Assembly: GCA_030654835.1 (NCBI GenBank)
Contig: JAURWS010000049.1
Span: forward strand, 1-37,665
Reading direction: 5' to 3'
DNA length: 37,665 nucleotides
From: Gammaproteobacteria bacterium
Lineage (GTDB): Bacteria > Pseudomonadota > Gammaproteobacteria > Pseudomonadales > Pseudohongiellaceae
In this document: positions 17,088 to 26,007 of the stretch, piece by piece
How the letters are laid out: every line of letters begins with the position of its first letter
Numbering within the stretch: position 1 is the first letter of the stretch
Notes under the pieces: model-generated
What the model saw: only the letters and a program-made list of their open reading frames with translations
What the model was told of the DNA's origin: nothing
Database searches by the model: none
Made by a program: the position numbers and the translations under genes

Positions 17088-17107
17088 TTTCATTCCGATG
17101 TGTGTGT

Positions 17108-17178
17108 GTGGGAGCGGGCCTGCCCGCGATAAGGTGCTGTGCCGCGAAAAATCTTATCGCGGGCAGGCCCGCTCCCAC
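17108..17178. repeat. REPIN-like REP doublet between aroA and the DUF349 gene
   Basis: REP GTGGGAGCGGGCCTGCCCGC then GAT at 17108-17130 faces an inverted REP at 17156-17178. The arms are exact complements over 23 bases, separated by 25 bases, making this the best-conserved doublet in the window. It lies 20 bases upstream of the aroA start and 16 bases past the stop of the DUF349 gene. Confidence 0.88.
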
Positions 17179-17194
17179 AGGCAGGGGGCGAGGG

Positions 17195-20182
17195 TTACAG
17201 CTTTTCTTTGGCTTTGGTAATGCGCTTCTCGCAATTTTTGCGTGTGGCGCTGTCCATGGGGCCGACGCACAGCAGCTGCATTTCCAGTTCGGCGACCAGT
17301 TGCGCGCCGCTCTTGCTGCCGCCTCTGCCGAAGCTGCTTTTAAGCTGCTTCAGCTGCACCTGCAGGCGCAATGGCTTGTCGGCATCGGGTGAATCGATGC
17401 CCGCATGGATCTCGGCAGCGATGCACAATTCGCGCGCCTTGTCCTCGTTGTCCTTGGACTGCTTCTTGAGCAGACGCGCGTCCGCACCACCGTGGGCGAT
17501 GCTGTGGAAGCGCTGCTCCAACGTCTGTTCCTGCATGATGTCGGCGAGTCTGCCCAATGTTCCCCATTGTTCGTCGAGGGCATCGACATCATCGGCGGCA
17601 TTCTTCCCGGCCAGCACGTCGGCTTCGAGTTTTTCGCAGAATTCCGCCTTGGTTCTGACCTGGCCGATCAGTTGCAGGCTCTTCTTGTCCGGCGCCGCGC
17701 GCAGTTTGGTGTCATAGGTCATGCTGAGTTTTTCGAACTGCTCCAGCAGGGCTTTTTTCTCGTGCTTCATGTCCGGTGTCAGCATGTTGAAGAAGGCATC
17801 CTTCAACTCGGTGAACAGCCTGCGGGACTGGGCCAGTTCCTCACTGCTCTGGCCGACCAGATCGCTGATCTTCTTCAACTGATCGCGCGCAGCGGCAACC
17901 GCTGGATTGAGCGGCGGTCTTGCTCGACCAGCAGCGCTGCCCGCGTTGGCCGAGGCACCATTCGCAGGAGCGCCGGGAGTTCCGGAGCGGGCAGGGCGGG
18001 TGGACGATTTATCCGCCGCAGGCTCGGCGCTGCGTTTGTTGAAAATCTTGTCGCAGGCGGCGCGGAAGGCGTTCCAGTGATTGCGATCGTCCTTGTAAGG
18101 GGAAGGGCCAATGCCCTTCCACAAGGCCTGCAGTTTTTTCGCCTCGGTCATCGCTTCCTGAACATTCTCGACGGTGTCCAGCTGCTCCGCCTGCGCAATC
18201 AACTCCAGCTTGCGCGTGGCGTTGGACTGCAGCGATTTGCGTTTGAATAGACGCAGTGCGGTGAGCACGGTGTTGAAGCGTTTCTGCAGTTTCTTGATCT
18301 TGGCCTGCTCGACGGGAGCAAACAGTTTCCAGTCTTCCAGCACTTTGGTTTCGATCTTGTTCAGATTGGCGATATTGATATTTTCCGCCGTCAGCGTCGG
18401 CAGTAACTCTTCGAGTTGAGCGCAGATATTGTTGCGTTCTTCCAGATTGCTGTGGAGCTTGCCTTTGCGTTCCTTGAAGTATTCCTTGCAGGGTTCGAAG
18501 GCCTTATGCGCAAGGTCATTGAATTCGTTCCACAGCGAATCGTTATGCAGTGAATGCCCGAGCTTCTTCCATTCGTCCTGCAGTGTCTTGATGCGTTTGG
18601 CTTTGTCGGCGGCATGCAGCTGACCATCGATCAGCGCCTGCATGGCCACGATCAGTTCTTTCTTCTTCTCGGTGGCGGCGAAGTTTTTCCAGTCCGTGAG
18701 CTCCTTGATGCGTGCCTTGAAAGGCGACACGCGATCCTGCAATTCTTTTTTCAGGTCGTCATCGGCATTCTTGATTGCACCCTGCACTTTGTCCCACAGG
18801 CGCTGCGCGTCGTTGACCTGCCCCTGCTCGACGTGTTGTTCGAGCGCGGCGATATTGGCCAGAGAATCTTTGTGAAGTTTTTCCTGGTAGCCGCGATTCT
18901 TTTCACTCAGATGTTGTGCCTGTTGCGTCATTTCGACACAGCTCTCGTACAGAGCGCTGTGAGGCAGACTCTCCGGCCAGGCGTCTTTGGCGAACAGCTT
19001 GTGCAGGCGTTGTACGGCCTTGGCGATGCCCGCAGTGTTCTTGGCAGTGAGCGCAGTCAACTCGCCCTTCAGCGTGACCAGATCACCGGCCTTGGCTTCG
19101 AGGGAATGGAATGCGGTGATGCACTTCTCGTCCAAGGTCATCAACTCGCGAGCCTGACTGAGCAATTCGGCCGGCTCCGCGTTGCTGCGCTGCGCATAGA
19201 GTGCTGCCAGCGCGTGAACCTGTTGTTGCACGGCAGCAATCTGTTCTTCCGTCAGCGGAGCCTGCAATGCTGCCAGGCAAGCGCTGGCGCTGGCGCATGC
19301 CGCAGCCAGGCTCTCGAAACTCTGTTGCTGCAGAGCCAGTTGTTGCTGCTCCTCCTGATGTTCTGCGATTTTTGCGCGCAAATTGGCGCAGGCCGCCGCG
19401 AAGCGCAGTTGTTGTGATTCATCAGCGATCTCGCTCACTTCCTGCCACTGGCTGACGCGATAGTCGAATTGCGCCTGGGTCAGGCCACCAATGATTTTCT
19501 CGGCAAGAGTCTCCAGCGTGGAGCAAATCTCATTGGCCAGATTCTGGTCTGCCGCCTGGCGGGCCTGGGCGTCTTGCAACTGTTGCAGAGTTTCCTTGCA
19601 GTATTTATAGACGGTCTTGTCCTTGTGGCGGACGAGAGTGCTCAGCTTTTCCAGCAGTTCGGGAGTCGTGACACTGAGGGCGGCAGCATTGCGCACGGTA
19701 TGGTTATTGGAGTGTGCGGCGATGCTCAGCAGAGTTTCTTCCTCGACAGCATGTTCTTCGGTGAGGCGGTTGAGCGTGGCAAGACCGGTCTCGTCGCAGC
19801 CGCAGTCGTGCAGCACGGCGAGCAGGGTCTGCACCTCGGTCATTTCCAGCATCAGGGCGATACGCTCGGTTGTGGATAACGCACTGCGGACAGCACCGGA
19901 GACGATGCGGCAATACTGCACCTTGGCGGCATGCTGGACTTCCTCGTTGGCATCGGCGCTCAATTCCTGCAGCACTTCGGGTGCACTCAGATGTGCGATG
20001 GAGGCGATGCGGACGGCGGTGTCACTGTCGGTGCGAGCAAGTTCGATGAGAATCTTCGCAGCGGCCAACGCGTCTTCGTCGCTCGGCTCAGTGCCGTGAC
20101 TTATTTCCGCGATTGCTTCCAGACGTACTGAAGGATCTTTGTGCTGCCATTTATTATTCTGTAAAAACTTCTGAAAAATCAT
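17195..20182 (-). CDS. Large DUF349 repeat, coiled-coil protein
   Basis: A 995-residue protein without signal peptide or membrane segments. The first 230 residues or so are helical and HEAT-like (KDPSVRLEAIAEI, SDTAVRIASIAHL, HTVRNAAALSV). Residues 250-430 are Gln/Ala-rich with coiled-coil character. The middle and end hold DUF349-type repeats with the recurring pattern LQ-x-W-K-x-G (KRIKTLQDEWKKLG, KKLQALWKGIG). A low-complexity Ala/Pro/Arg linker (about 770-805) precedes the C-terminal helical part. DUF349 proteins are poorly characterised; I cannot assign a role. The frame opens 37 codons earlier, but the family-like start MIFQKFLQNNKW at 20182 is preferred, although no strong Shine-Dalgarno is seen. 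It is divergent from dinG. Confidence 0.8.
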   Translation of the reverse strand: MIFQKFLQNNKWQHKDPSVRLEAIAEISHGTEPSDEDALAAAKILIELARTDSDTAVRIASIAHLSAPEVLQELSADANEEVQHAAKVQYCRIVSGAVRSALSTTERIALMLEMTEVQTLLAVLHDCGCDETGLATLNRLTEEHAVEEETLLSIAAHSNNHTVRNAAALSVTTPELLEKLSTLVRHKDKTVYKYCKETLQQLQDAQARQAADQNLANEICSTLETLAEKIIGGLTQAQFDYRVSQWQEVSEIADESQQLRFAAACANLRAKIAEHQEEQQQLALQQQSFESLAAACASASACLAALQAPLTEEQIAAVQQQVHALAALYAQRSNAEPAELLSQARELMTLDEKCITAFHSLEAKAGDLVTLKGELTALTAKNTAGIAKAVQRLHKLFAKDAWPESLPHSALYESCVEMTQQAQHLSEKNRGYQEKLHKDSLANIAALEQHVEQGQVNDAQRLWDKVQGAIKNADDDLKKELQDRVSPFKARIKELTDWKNFAATEKKKELIVAMQALIDGQLHAADKAKRIKTLQDEWKKLGHSLHNDSLWNEFNDLAHKAFEPCKEYFKERKGKLHSNLEERNNICAQLEELLPTLTAENINIANLNKIETKVLEDWKLFAPVEQAKIKKLQKRFNTVLTALRLFKRKSLQSNATRKLELIAQAEQLDTVENVQEAMTEAKKLQALWKGIGPSPYKDDRNHWNAFRAACDKIFNKRSAEPAADKSSTRPARSGTPGAPANGASANAGSAAGRARPPLNPAVAAARDQLKKISDLVGQSSEELAQSRRLFTELKDAFFNMLTPDMKHEKKALLEQFEKLSMTYDTKLRAAPDKKSLQLIGQVRTKAEFCEKLEADVLAGKNAADDVDALDEQWGTLGRLADIMQEQTLEQRFHSIAHGGADARLLKKQSKDNEDKARELCIAAEIHAGIDSPDADKPLRLQVQLKQLKSSFGRGGSKSGAQLVAELEMQLLCVGPMDSATRKNCEKRITKAKEKL

Positions 20183-20318
20183 CGGAGTGCTGTTCTCTGG
20201 GGTGCTGATCTGGGGTACTGATGAAGCGGCCATTCTAGCAGAAGTTTTTTCCGCGCCGATAGCACACATTGCGTTTGTCACAGATGATGGCAATTGCGCC
20301 TCGGCACCGCATTCCCAG

Positions 20319-20327
20319 TGCTATACT
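20319..20327 (+). promoter_or_regulatory. Candidate extended -10 promoter of dinG
   Basis: TGCTATACT at 20319-20327 fits the extended -10 pattern TGnTATAAT with one mismatch. No good -35 is seen, as is usual for extended -10 promoters. It lies about 70 bases before the chosen dinG start. I found no LexA-type CTGT-N8-ACAG site here, although E. coli dinG is SOS-controlled. Confidence 0.45.
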
Positions 20328-20397
20328 CGCAACGCTGCCATGCCCAATGCGCCTGGCTTTATACCCACTGCAGAACCACGGTCGACTCTCCCAATTT

Positions 20398-22614
20398 ATG
20401 CTTCCCGATGACGTCAAGAACACCATTCAGAGTGCCTACCGGCAGATTCTGGAGAACAAATCGCTGACGCCGCGTTATGGGCAGCGGCTGATGATCGCCG
20501 AGATCGCGCGTAGCCTGGGCGGCATTGCCGACGCCGAGAGGGCGGCCCTGCAGGCGCCGGTGCCGATGGAAGGAGAACCCGATCCCGAGCTGCCGCCGGG
20601 GCCGATCTGTGTCGTCGAGGCCGGTACCGGCACCGGCAAGACGCTGGCCTACGTGCTGGGTACTTTGCCGGTGGCGAAAGCGCTGAAGAAAAAGGTGGTA
20701 CTGGCGACCGCTACCGTGGCGCTGCAGGAGCAGGTTACGCTGAAAGACCTGCCGGATATCAAGCGTTACAGCGATCTCGAATTCAGTTTCACGCTGGCCA
20801 AAGGGCGGGGACGCTACCTGTGTCTCTCCCGGCTGGACATGCTGCTGCAGGGCAATGCCAGCCTCAACGCCATGGCCGACCTCTACGGCGAACTCATCAA
20901 CCAGCCTAACGATTACGCTCTGGCCCTCTATGAACGGATGCTGCGCAAAATCAACGCAGGCGAGTGGCAGGGTGACCGGGATGACTGGGAAGATCTGCTC
21001 AGCGACAAGGACTGGATTCCGGTGACCGTCGACAACGGCCAGTGTATAGGCCAGAAGTGCTCGAACTTCAGCAACTGCTGCTTCTACAAGGCGCGTGAAG
21101 AGGTGCAGAAGGCCGATTGCGTCGTCGCCAACCACGATCTGGTGCTGGCCGATCTGGCGCTGGGCGGCGGCGTCATCCTGCCAGCGCCGCAGGACACCAT
21201 ATACATCTTCGACGAGGCGCATCATCTGCCCTTGAAGAGCAACAACCACTTCGCCTGTTTCACTCGCCTCAAGGGCAGCCTCGCGGCGCTCGATCAGTGG
21301 CGCAAGACGCTTGGTAAACTCGGCGCCGATAGCGTGGTGGAAGAGAAAAGGACTCTGCAGCGGGAGTTGCCAGGCATCGATGACTCCATGGCGCTGGCCG
21401 AGATCCGCCTCAATGAGATATGGCCGCTATGCGAGCAGATTCTGCAGAGCGCGGCGCCTGACCGCCAGGCAGACAATCAGCGCGACCAGGGGTTGCAGCA
21501 TGCCTTCGCACTGGGGCAGGTGCCGGAACCCTTGCGGGAACTGGCGGCGGAGCTGGAGACTCAGTTCACCCGTCTGGCGACAGTGTTTCAGGACATCGGC
21601 AACGATCTCAAGCGCGGCATGGAGGAGGGGGACAATGTCGACGCCCGTCAGCGCGCCGAATACTGGTTTCCGCTGATCGGCAGCATGACCGCACGGGCGG
21701 CGGCGGCGCAGAAACTGTGGCACCACTTCGGTATGCGTGATGTGGCGGGCGAGGCACCGTGGGCGCGCTGGCTGGGCCTTTCTGACAAAGGGTCGAGTGA
21801 TCACCAGGGCAGCCCCGACATCACACTGTCCTGTAGTCCGGTGCTGGCGGCGCGCACGCTGCAGGAGAAGCTCTGGAGTACCTGTGCCGGGGCGGTCCTG
21901 ACTTCGGCGACACTGTCGGCGCTGGGCCAGTTCGACGTCCTGCGCATGCGCGCCGGGCTGCCGCCGCACGCCACGTACCACCGCATCGCCAGCCCGTTCG
22001 ACTATGCCAACGCGGCGCGTTTCATCGTCCCGAAACTCAACTGCGACCCCGCCAACAGCGCCCAGCACACGGAGGCTATCATCCGTCTGCTGCCCAAAGT
22101 GCTGGACCGCAACGAGGGCGCGCTGATGCTGTTCAGCTCAAGGCGCCAGATGCAGGATGTGCTCGAAGGGTTGGACAAGGAGTGGCGGGAAATCATCTTG
22201 TGTCAGGACGACTACCAGAAGGCACAATTACTGAAGTTCCACCGCCAGCGCATCGACAAGGGCGAGCCCAGCATCATCTTCGGGCTGGCGAGTTTCGCGG
22301 AGGGCGTGGATCTGCCCGGCAAGTATTGCGAGCACGTGTTGATAGCCAAGATTCCGTTTGCCGTGCCCAATGATCCCATCGAGGCGACACTGTCGCAGTG
22401 GATCGAGAAGCAGGGGGGAAATCCCTTCATGACGCTGGCGGTGCCGGAGGCGGCGTTCAAGCTGGTGCAGGCGGCGGGCAGGTTGCTGCGCAACGAAAAA
22501 GACACTGGCCGCATCACGCTCTTCGACGAGCGCATCGTCAGCAAGTTCTACGGCGCCGCGATCTTCAATTCGCTGCCACCCTACCGCCGCGAAATCTTCC
22601 CCCCACTCCCCTAG
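20398..22614 (+). CDS. dinG: ATP-dependent DNA helicase DinG (XPD-like, Fe-S)
   Basis: A 738-residue superfamily 2 helicase that unwinds DNA 5' to 3' and resolves R-loops and forked structures. Walker A AGTGTGKT is at residues 75-82 and the DEAH box at 272-275. Four cysteines at 142, 216, 221 and 227 have exactly the spacing I recall for the E. coli DinG 4Fe-4S ligands (120, 194, 199, 205), with an extra Cys at 228. C-terminal motifs include LTSATLSALG, GLASFAEGVDLPG and QAAGRLLRNEKDTG. The frame opens 43 codons earlier, but MLPDDVKNTIQSAYRQ matches the family N-terminus. No nuclease extension is present. Confidence 0.95.
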   Translation: MLPDDVKNTIQSAYRQILENKSLTPRYGQRLMIAEIARSLGGIADAERAALQAPVPMEGEPDPELPPGPICVVEAGTGTGKTLAYVLGTLPVAKALKKKVVLATATVALQEQVTLKDLPDIKRYSDLEFSFTLAKGRGRYLCLSRLDMLLQGNASLNAMADLYGELINQPNDYALALYERMLRKINAGEWQGDRDDWEDLLSDKDWIPVTVDNGQCIGQKCSNFSNCCFYKAREEVQKADCVVANHDLVLADLALGGGVILPAPQDTIYIFDEAHHLPLKSNNHFACFTRLKGSLAALDQWRKTLGKLGADSVVEEKRTLQRELPGIDDSMALAEIRLNEIWPLCEQILQSAAPDRQADNQRDQGLQHAFALGQVPEPLRELAAELETQFTRLATVFQDIGNDLKRGMEEGDNVDARQRAEYWFPLIGSMTARAAAAQKLWHHFGMRDVAGEAPWARWLGLSDKGSSDHQGSPDITLSCSPVLAARTLQEKLWSTCAGAVLTSATLSALGQFDVLRMRAGLPPHATYHRIASPFDYANAARFIVPKLNCDPANSAQHTEAIIRLLPKVLDRNEGALMLFSSRRQMQDVLEGLDKEWREIILCQDDYQKAQLLKFHRQRIDKGEPSIIFGLASFAEGVDLPGKYCEHVLIAKIPFAVPNDPIEATLSQWIEKQGGNPFMTLAVPEAAFKLVQAAGRLLRNEKDTGRITLFDERIVSKFYGAAIFNSLPPYRREIFPPLP

Positions 22615-22626
22615 GACTCACCCCCT

Positions 22627-22650
22627 GTGGGAGCGGGCCTTGCCCGCGAT
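22627..22650 (+). repeat. REP element (single) between convergent genes
   Basis: GTGGGAGCGGGCCTTGCCCG then CGAT. It fills the 53-base gap between the 3' ends of dinG (+) and the small membrane protein gene (-). It could act as a transcription barrier or mRNA 3' end stabiliser for both, a known role for REP hairpins. Confidence 0.85.
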
Positions 22651-22667
22651 TGATTCAACGCCTCCCC

Positions 22668-22877
22668 TCAATGCGGACCCTTGGGACCACGCCCATAAGT
22701 AATCCCATTCTTCTTGTCGATGGTAAACCCCACCGCGCTCCCAACGACGACGCCAATCAACATCACCAGGAGGAACTCCCCCATCAACGCCCCCAGGCCG
22801 GTGCCGATGAAGAACCCGACGGTGGCGCACATGGGCAGAACACTGGTGGGCTTGAGTTTCTTCGACCTTCTGGACAT
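22668..22877 (-). CDS. Small glycine-rich membrane protein, unknown function
   Basis: A 69-residue protein with a basic N-terminus (MSRRSKKLKP) and two hydrophobic stretches, about residues 15-33 and 36-55, rich in Gly with GxxxG-like spacing (GFFIGTGLGALMG, GVVVGSAVGF). The tail is polar (DKKNGITYGRGPKGPH). This looks like a small two-span inner-membrane protein or a glycine-zipper protein. The ATG at 22877 is supported by GGGAG 8 bases upstream; a longer version starting at 22901 lacks this. I do not recognise a family. It lies directly upstream of the ppiA-like gene's stop with 48 bases between. Confidence 0.6.
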   Translation of the reverse strand: MSRRSKKLKPTSVLPMCATVGFFIGTGLGALMGEFLLVMLIGVVVGSAVGFTIDKKNGITYGRGPKGPH

Positions 22878-22925
22878 GGACTGTACTCCCGCTGGATGCA
22901 ATGGATTGTTGTTATGAGTGGCTTG

Positions 22926-23798
22926 TCAGGGAATGCTGTTGACCTGCCGGATATCGAAGATCATGGTCCCGGTATTGGGGCTCGGGGTGGTGCTGTTACC
23001 GCGCATCGCGGCAGACTGGTTGATCCGATCCACGATATCCATGCCTTCCACCACATGACCAATGATGGTGGCCTTGCCCGCCAACCACGGTGCATCGATC
23101 ATGGTGATGAAGAATTCTGCATTATTGGTGTTGGGGCCTGAGCCGGTCATCGCGACGCTGCCGCGCAGGGCGGCGCGCGAGGTCAGACGGTCGTTGTAGC
23201 GGTAACCCTGATTCTGGTAGGCCTGCAGCAGCGTCATGTCCTGCAGCGCATCGAGCACGGCGAACTGGCGTGTTTCCAAAGCCTCCGGAGTGCGAATTTC
23301 CAATTGACGATACAGCGGCACCAGTACTTCGCGCTGGAAGTCCTCGTTGTTCTTGAGATTCAACCACTCATGCGGCTTGCCCAGTGCGTCGAGCACCTTG
23401 ATCTCGTGGAGGCCGAACTGGCGCGCATTGATCTCGTCGTCGAGCTGATATTCCGGCACCGGTGCGCCGGGCTGGCGCGGCGCACCGGCCTGGATGAGAT
23501 AGTTCTTCAGCACTCGGTGGAAGGTCATGCCGTCGTAGTAATTCGGTTGCACCATGCTGCCGGTCGTGACATCGAACAGTGGCACCTGCGCCTGAGCCAG
23601 CGCGATGAAATTGGCGACATTGCGCGGGGCCGACTCTGGAAACAGCTCCAGGAAAATGTCGCCGCGTGAGGTGCGCATCAGCAGCAATGGATTGTTCGGA
23701 TTCTCCATCGCCTGGGTCGCAGTGGTCACGTCCGCTGTCGCCAGTGGCGTAAGCAGCGACAGCAGTGCGAAAGCAATCAGTTTGAGCGAAAATTTCAT
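22926..23798 (-). CDS. Periplasmic cyclophilin-type peptidyl-prolyl isomerase
   Basis: A 290-residue protein with a signal peptide (about residues 1-22, MKFSLKLIAF...LATA). It catalyses cis-trans isomerisation of X-Pro bonds during folding of exported proteins. Cyclophilin landmarks are TSRGDIFLELFPESAPRNVANFI, FHRV (93-96, with catalytic Arg95), SGPNTNNAEFFIT (220-232) and PWLAGKATIIGHVVEGMDIVDRI. E replaces the usual Q in NGSQFF. About 80 extra residues (roughly 125-207, KVLDALGKPHEW...NDRLTS) interrupt the domain between LDDEI and the RGSVAM strand, making it much longer than E. coli PpiA (190). A REP ends 11 bases before the ATG, with the GGA ribosome site between. Confidence 0.87.
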   Translation of the reverse strand: MKFSLKLIAFALLSLLTPLATADVTTATQAMENPNNPLLLMRTSRGDIFLELFPESAPRNVANFIALAQAQVPLFDVTTGSMVQPNYYDGMTFHRVLKNYLIQAGAPRQPGAPVPEYQLDDEINARQFGLHEIKVLDALGKPHEWLNLKNNEDFQREVLVPLYRQLEIRTPEALETRQFAVLDALQDMTLLQAYQNQGYRYNDRLTSRAALRGSVAMTGSGPNTNNAEFFITMIDAPWLAGKATIIGHVVEGMDIVDRINQSAAMRGNSTTPSPNTGTMIFDIRQVNSIP

Positions 23799-23809
23799 CG
23801 GTGTTCCAT

Positions 23810-23832
23810 GTGGGAGCGGGCCCGCCCGCGAT
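23810..23832 (+). repeat. REP element just upstream of the cyclophilin gene
   Basis: GTGGGAGCGGGCCCGCCCGC then GAT. It lies immediately 5' of the cyclophilin ribosome-binding site, so it would sit in that gene's leader RNA if transcription starts further upstream. Confidence 0.82.
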
Positions 23833-23923
23833 AGAAGCTGAGCCTTCACCCGAATTGTAGGTCGCCCCCGCGCCACGATGCAATCCCGGCAACGGTCATA
23901 AGTGAGGTCGCCCTCACGGCATG

Positions 23924-24589
23924 TCACACCCCATCAAGCCGCAGCATATCCTCCGGCGTGTCGATGTCCTGCAGGATCGCAGCATCGCTCACCGTTAACA
24001 ACTGCACGTGCTCGCGATTGACACGCACCACGTCACGTCCTCCCGTGTCGCCCTGCACGGTGCGCAACGCCGGGAAGAAGTCGCAGCCGAAGCCCACCGG
24101 ATTACCGGTCTCGCCCTCATATTGAGGGAGTAATATCCTGTCGCGACGCAATGCGGCCAGCATCTGCGCGTAGGTGGTCGTGGCGATGAAGGGCATGTCG
24201 CCCAGGCACACCAGACAGCCTTTCCAGTCCGGCAGATGTGCCATGCCGAATGCCAGTGTGTGGCCCATGCCGAGGTGGGCGTCGGGGCATTGGACGACAT
24301 CGATACGGACGCGCTCTCCGAGACGATCCATGCCAGGACCTTGCGCGATGCGCTGGGTTGCCAGTGGCACTTCGGTCAGGTCAGGGCGGGTGACGACGAG
24401 AATTCGGGGGGTGGCGGCGGCGATGCGCGCCAGGGTCTGCTCGAATACGCTGCTGCCGTTGCGCAGCCGTGCCTGCAGCTTGATGTCGCCGAAGCGTCTG
24501 CTGAAGCCCGCTGCCAATAACAGAACCCCCGTCTCGTTGCCGATGACAGGGGTTGCTGAAGGCGAGCGGGTAGTAGGCAGCTTAGTCAT
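23924..24589 (-). CDS. MobA/MocA-like nucleotidyltransferase
   Basis: A 221-residue protein with a GT-A nucleotidyltransferase fold. The NTP-binding loop is LLLAAGFSRRFG-DIKL near residues 23-38, followed by GMGHTLAFGM (substrate loop), CLGDMPFI (metal-binding Asp, as in CxGDxP), GNPVGF and QDIDTPEDM near the C-terminus. Such proteins transfer CMP or GMP to molybdopterin (MocA, MobA) or act on other small phosphates. No other molybdenum-cofactor gene or molybdoenzyme is in the window, so the substrate is open. It lies 30 bases downstream of nrdB on the same strand and may be transcribed from the nrd operon, but a functional link to ribonucleotide reduction is not apparent. Confidence 0.78.
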   Translation of the reverse strand: MTKLPTTRSPSATPVIGNETGVLLLAAGFSRRFGDIKLQARLRNGSSVFEQTLARIAAATPRILVVTRPDLTEVPLATQRIAQGPGMDRLGERVRIDVVQCPDAHLGMGHTLAFGMAHLPDWKGCLVCLGDMPFIATTTYAQMLAALRRDRILLPQYEGETGNPVGFGCDFFPALRTVQGDTGGRDVVRVNREHVQLLTVSDAAILQDIDTPEDMLRLDGV

Positions 24590-24619
24590 GACACCGCAGG
24601 GCTCACAATTGCGGGAAAT

Positions 24620-25972
24620 TTATTCCCAGGTCAGTGCGCCGCCAGTCTGATACTCGGTGACGCGCGTCTCGAAGAAGTTCTTCTCCTTGCGCAGGTCCAT
24701 GATCTCGGACATCCACGGGAACGGGTTCTTGACGCCCTTGAACTGCTCCGGCAGGCCGATCTGCACCAGTCTACGGTTGGCGATGAATTGCAGATACTCT
24801 TCCATCATCACCGCATTCATGCCGAGCACGCCGCGCGGCATGGTGTCACGGGCGTATTCGATCTCCAGCTGAGTGGCCTGCAGAATCATCTGCGTGGCTT
24901 CCTCTTTCATCTTGTCTGTCCACAGGCTGGGGTTCTCCAGCTTGATCTGGTTGATCATGTCGATGCCGAAGTTCAGGTGCATCGATTCATCGCGCAGAAT
25001 GTACTGAAACTGTTCGGAGGTGCCGGTCATCTTGTTGCGGCGGCCCATGGACAGAATCTGGGTGAAGCCACAGTAGAAGAAGATGCCTTCCAGGCAGCAA
25101 TAGAAAGCGATCAGGTTCTTCAGCAGCGCCTGATCGTTCTCACGGGTGCCGGTGTTGAAGCTCGGATTGCTCAGCTCCTGGGTGTATTTCAAACCCCAGG
25201 ACGCCTTCTTCGCCACGGAGGGAACCTCGTGGTACATGTTGAAAATCTCACCCTCGTCCATGGCCAGTGACTCAATGCAGTACTGGTAGGCATGGGTGTG
25301 AATCGCTTCCTCGAAGGCCTGGCGCAGGATGTACTGGCGGCACTCTGGGTTGGTGATCAGACGGTACACGGCCAGCACGAGGTTATTGGCCACCAGCGAA
25401 TCGGCGGTGGCGAAGAAGCCGAGGTTGCGTTTGACGATCAGACGCTCGTCATCGGTCAGGCCTGTCTTGCCCTTCCACAACGCGATGTCCGCGTTCATGT
25501 TCACTTCCTGCGGCATCCAGTGGTTGGAGCAGCCGTCCAGATACTTCTGCCAGGCCCAGTCATATTTGAAGGGCACCAGCTGGTTGAGGTCGGCGCGGCA
25601 GTTGATCATGCGCTTGTCGTCGACTTTGACGCGCTGCGCCGATTCTTCCAGTTCCTGCAGCCCGACGTTGACGTCGAGAGTCTCCAGCGACAGAACGGCT
25701 CTCTGCACCGGGTCTGCGGCCACGGCTGTTTGCGGGCTGGCCGGAGCCGGTGCCACGCGTTGAGGTGCCACCGGGGCGGGCGCCCGGTCAATGCCTGGTG
25801 CCGCCACTGACGCGGCTCGTTCCTGCGCGGGTGCAGCCGCCAGTTCTTCTCTGGCGTGCGCGGCTGCGGCGGCAGAGGTGTCTCTTTCTGCAACCCCTTT
25901 CACCGAACCGTTATTTACTGAAGGGAGCGCGAAGGTGCTTTCCTCCGCCTCGAATTCGTCCCATGACAACAT
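24620..25972 (-). CDS. nrdB: Class Ia ribonucleotide reductase, beta subunit NrdB
   Basis: A 450-residue radical-generating subunit that partners NrdA to make dNTPs. The di-iron and radical site shows EEAIHTHAY, giving Glu, His and the tyrosyl-radical Tyr at the spacing of E. coli E115, H118 and Y122, and DESMHLNFG supplies the second Glu/His pair. The C-terminus ([10 protein letters not shown]) ends in the tail that docks on NrdA. The first residues MLSWDEF are followed by about 75 low-complexity Ala/Pro/Gln residues before the conserved [19 protein letters not shown]. Pseudomonas NrdB has a shorter extension of this kind, so it is a lineage trait that is longer here. It starts 35 bases after nrdA. 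Confidence 0.95.
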   Translation of the reverse strand: MLSWDEFEAEESTFALPSVNNGSVKGVAERDTSAAAAAHAREELAAAPAQERAASVAAPGIDRAPAPVAPQRVAPAPASPQTAVAADPVQRAVLSLETLDVNVGLQELEESAQRVKVDDKRMINCRADLNQLVPFKYDWAWQKYLDGCSNHWMPQEVNMNADIALWKGKTGLTDDERLIVKRNLGFFATADSLVANNLVLAVYRLITNPECRQYILRQAFEEAIHTHAYQYCIESLAMDEGEIFNMYHEVPSVAKKASWGLKYTQELSNPSFNTGTRENDQALLKNLIAFYCCLEGIFFYCGFTQILSMGRRNKMTGTSEQFQYILRDESMHLNFGIDMINQIKLENPSLWTDKMKEEATQMILQATQLEIEYARDTMPRGVLGMNAVMMEEYLQFIANRRLVQIGLPEQFKGVKNPFPWMSEIMDLRKEKNFFETRVTEYQTGGALTWE

Positions 25973-26007
25973 GCTGTTTCCCCTTTTGAATTATGTATTG
26001 ACGGCCC

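Noticed and set aside
15930-17132. 400-codon plus-strand frame opposite aroA
   Set aside because: Antisense to a canonical AroA and without any recognisable motif.
20183-20397. LexA/SOS box upstream of dinG
   Set aside because: No CTGT-N8-ACAG match is visible, although E. coli dinG has one.
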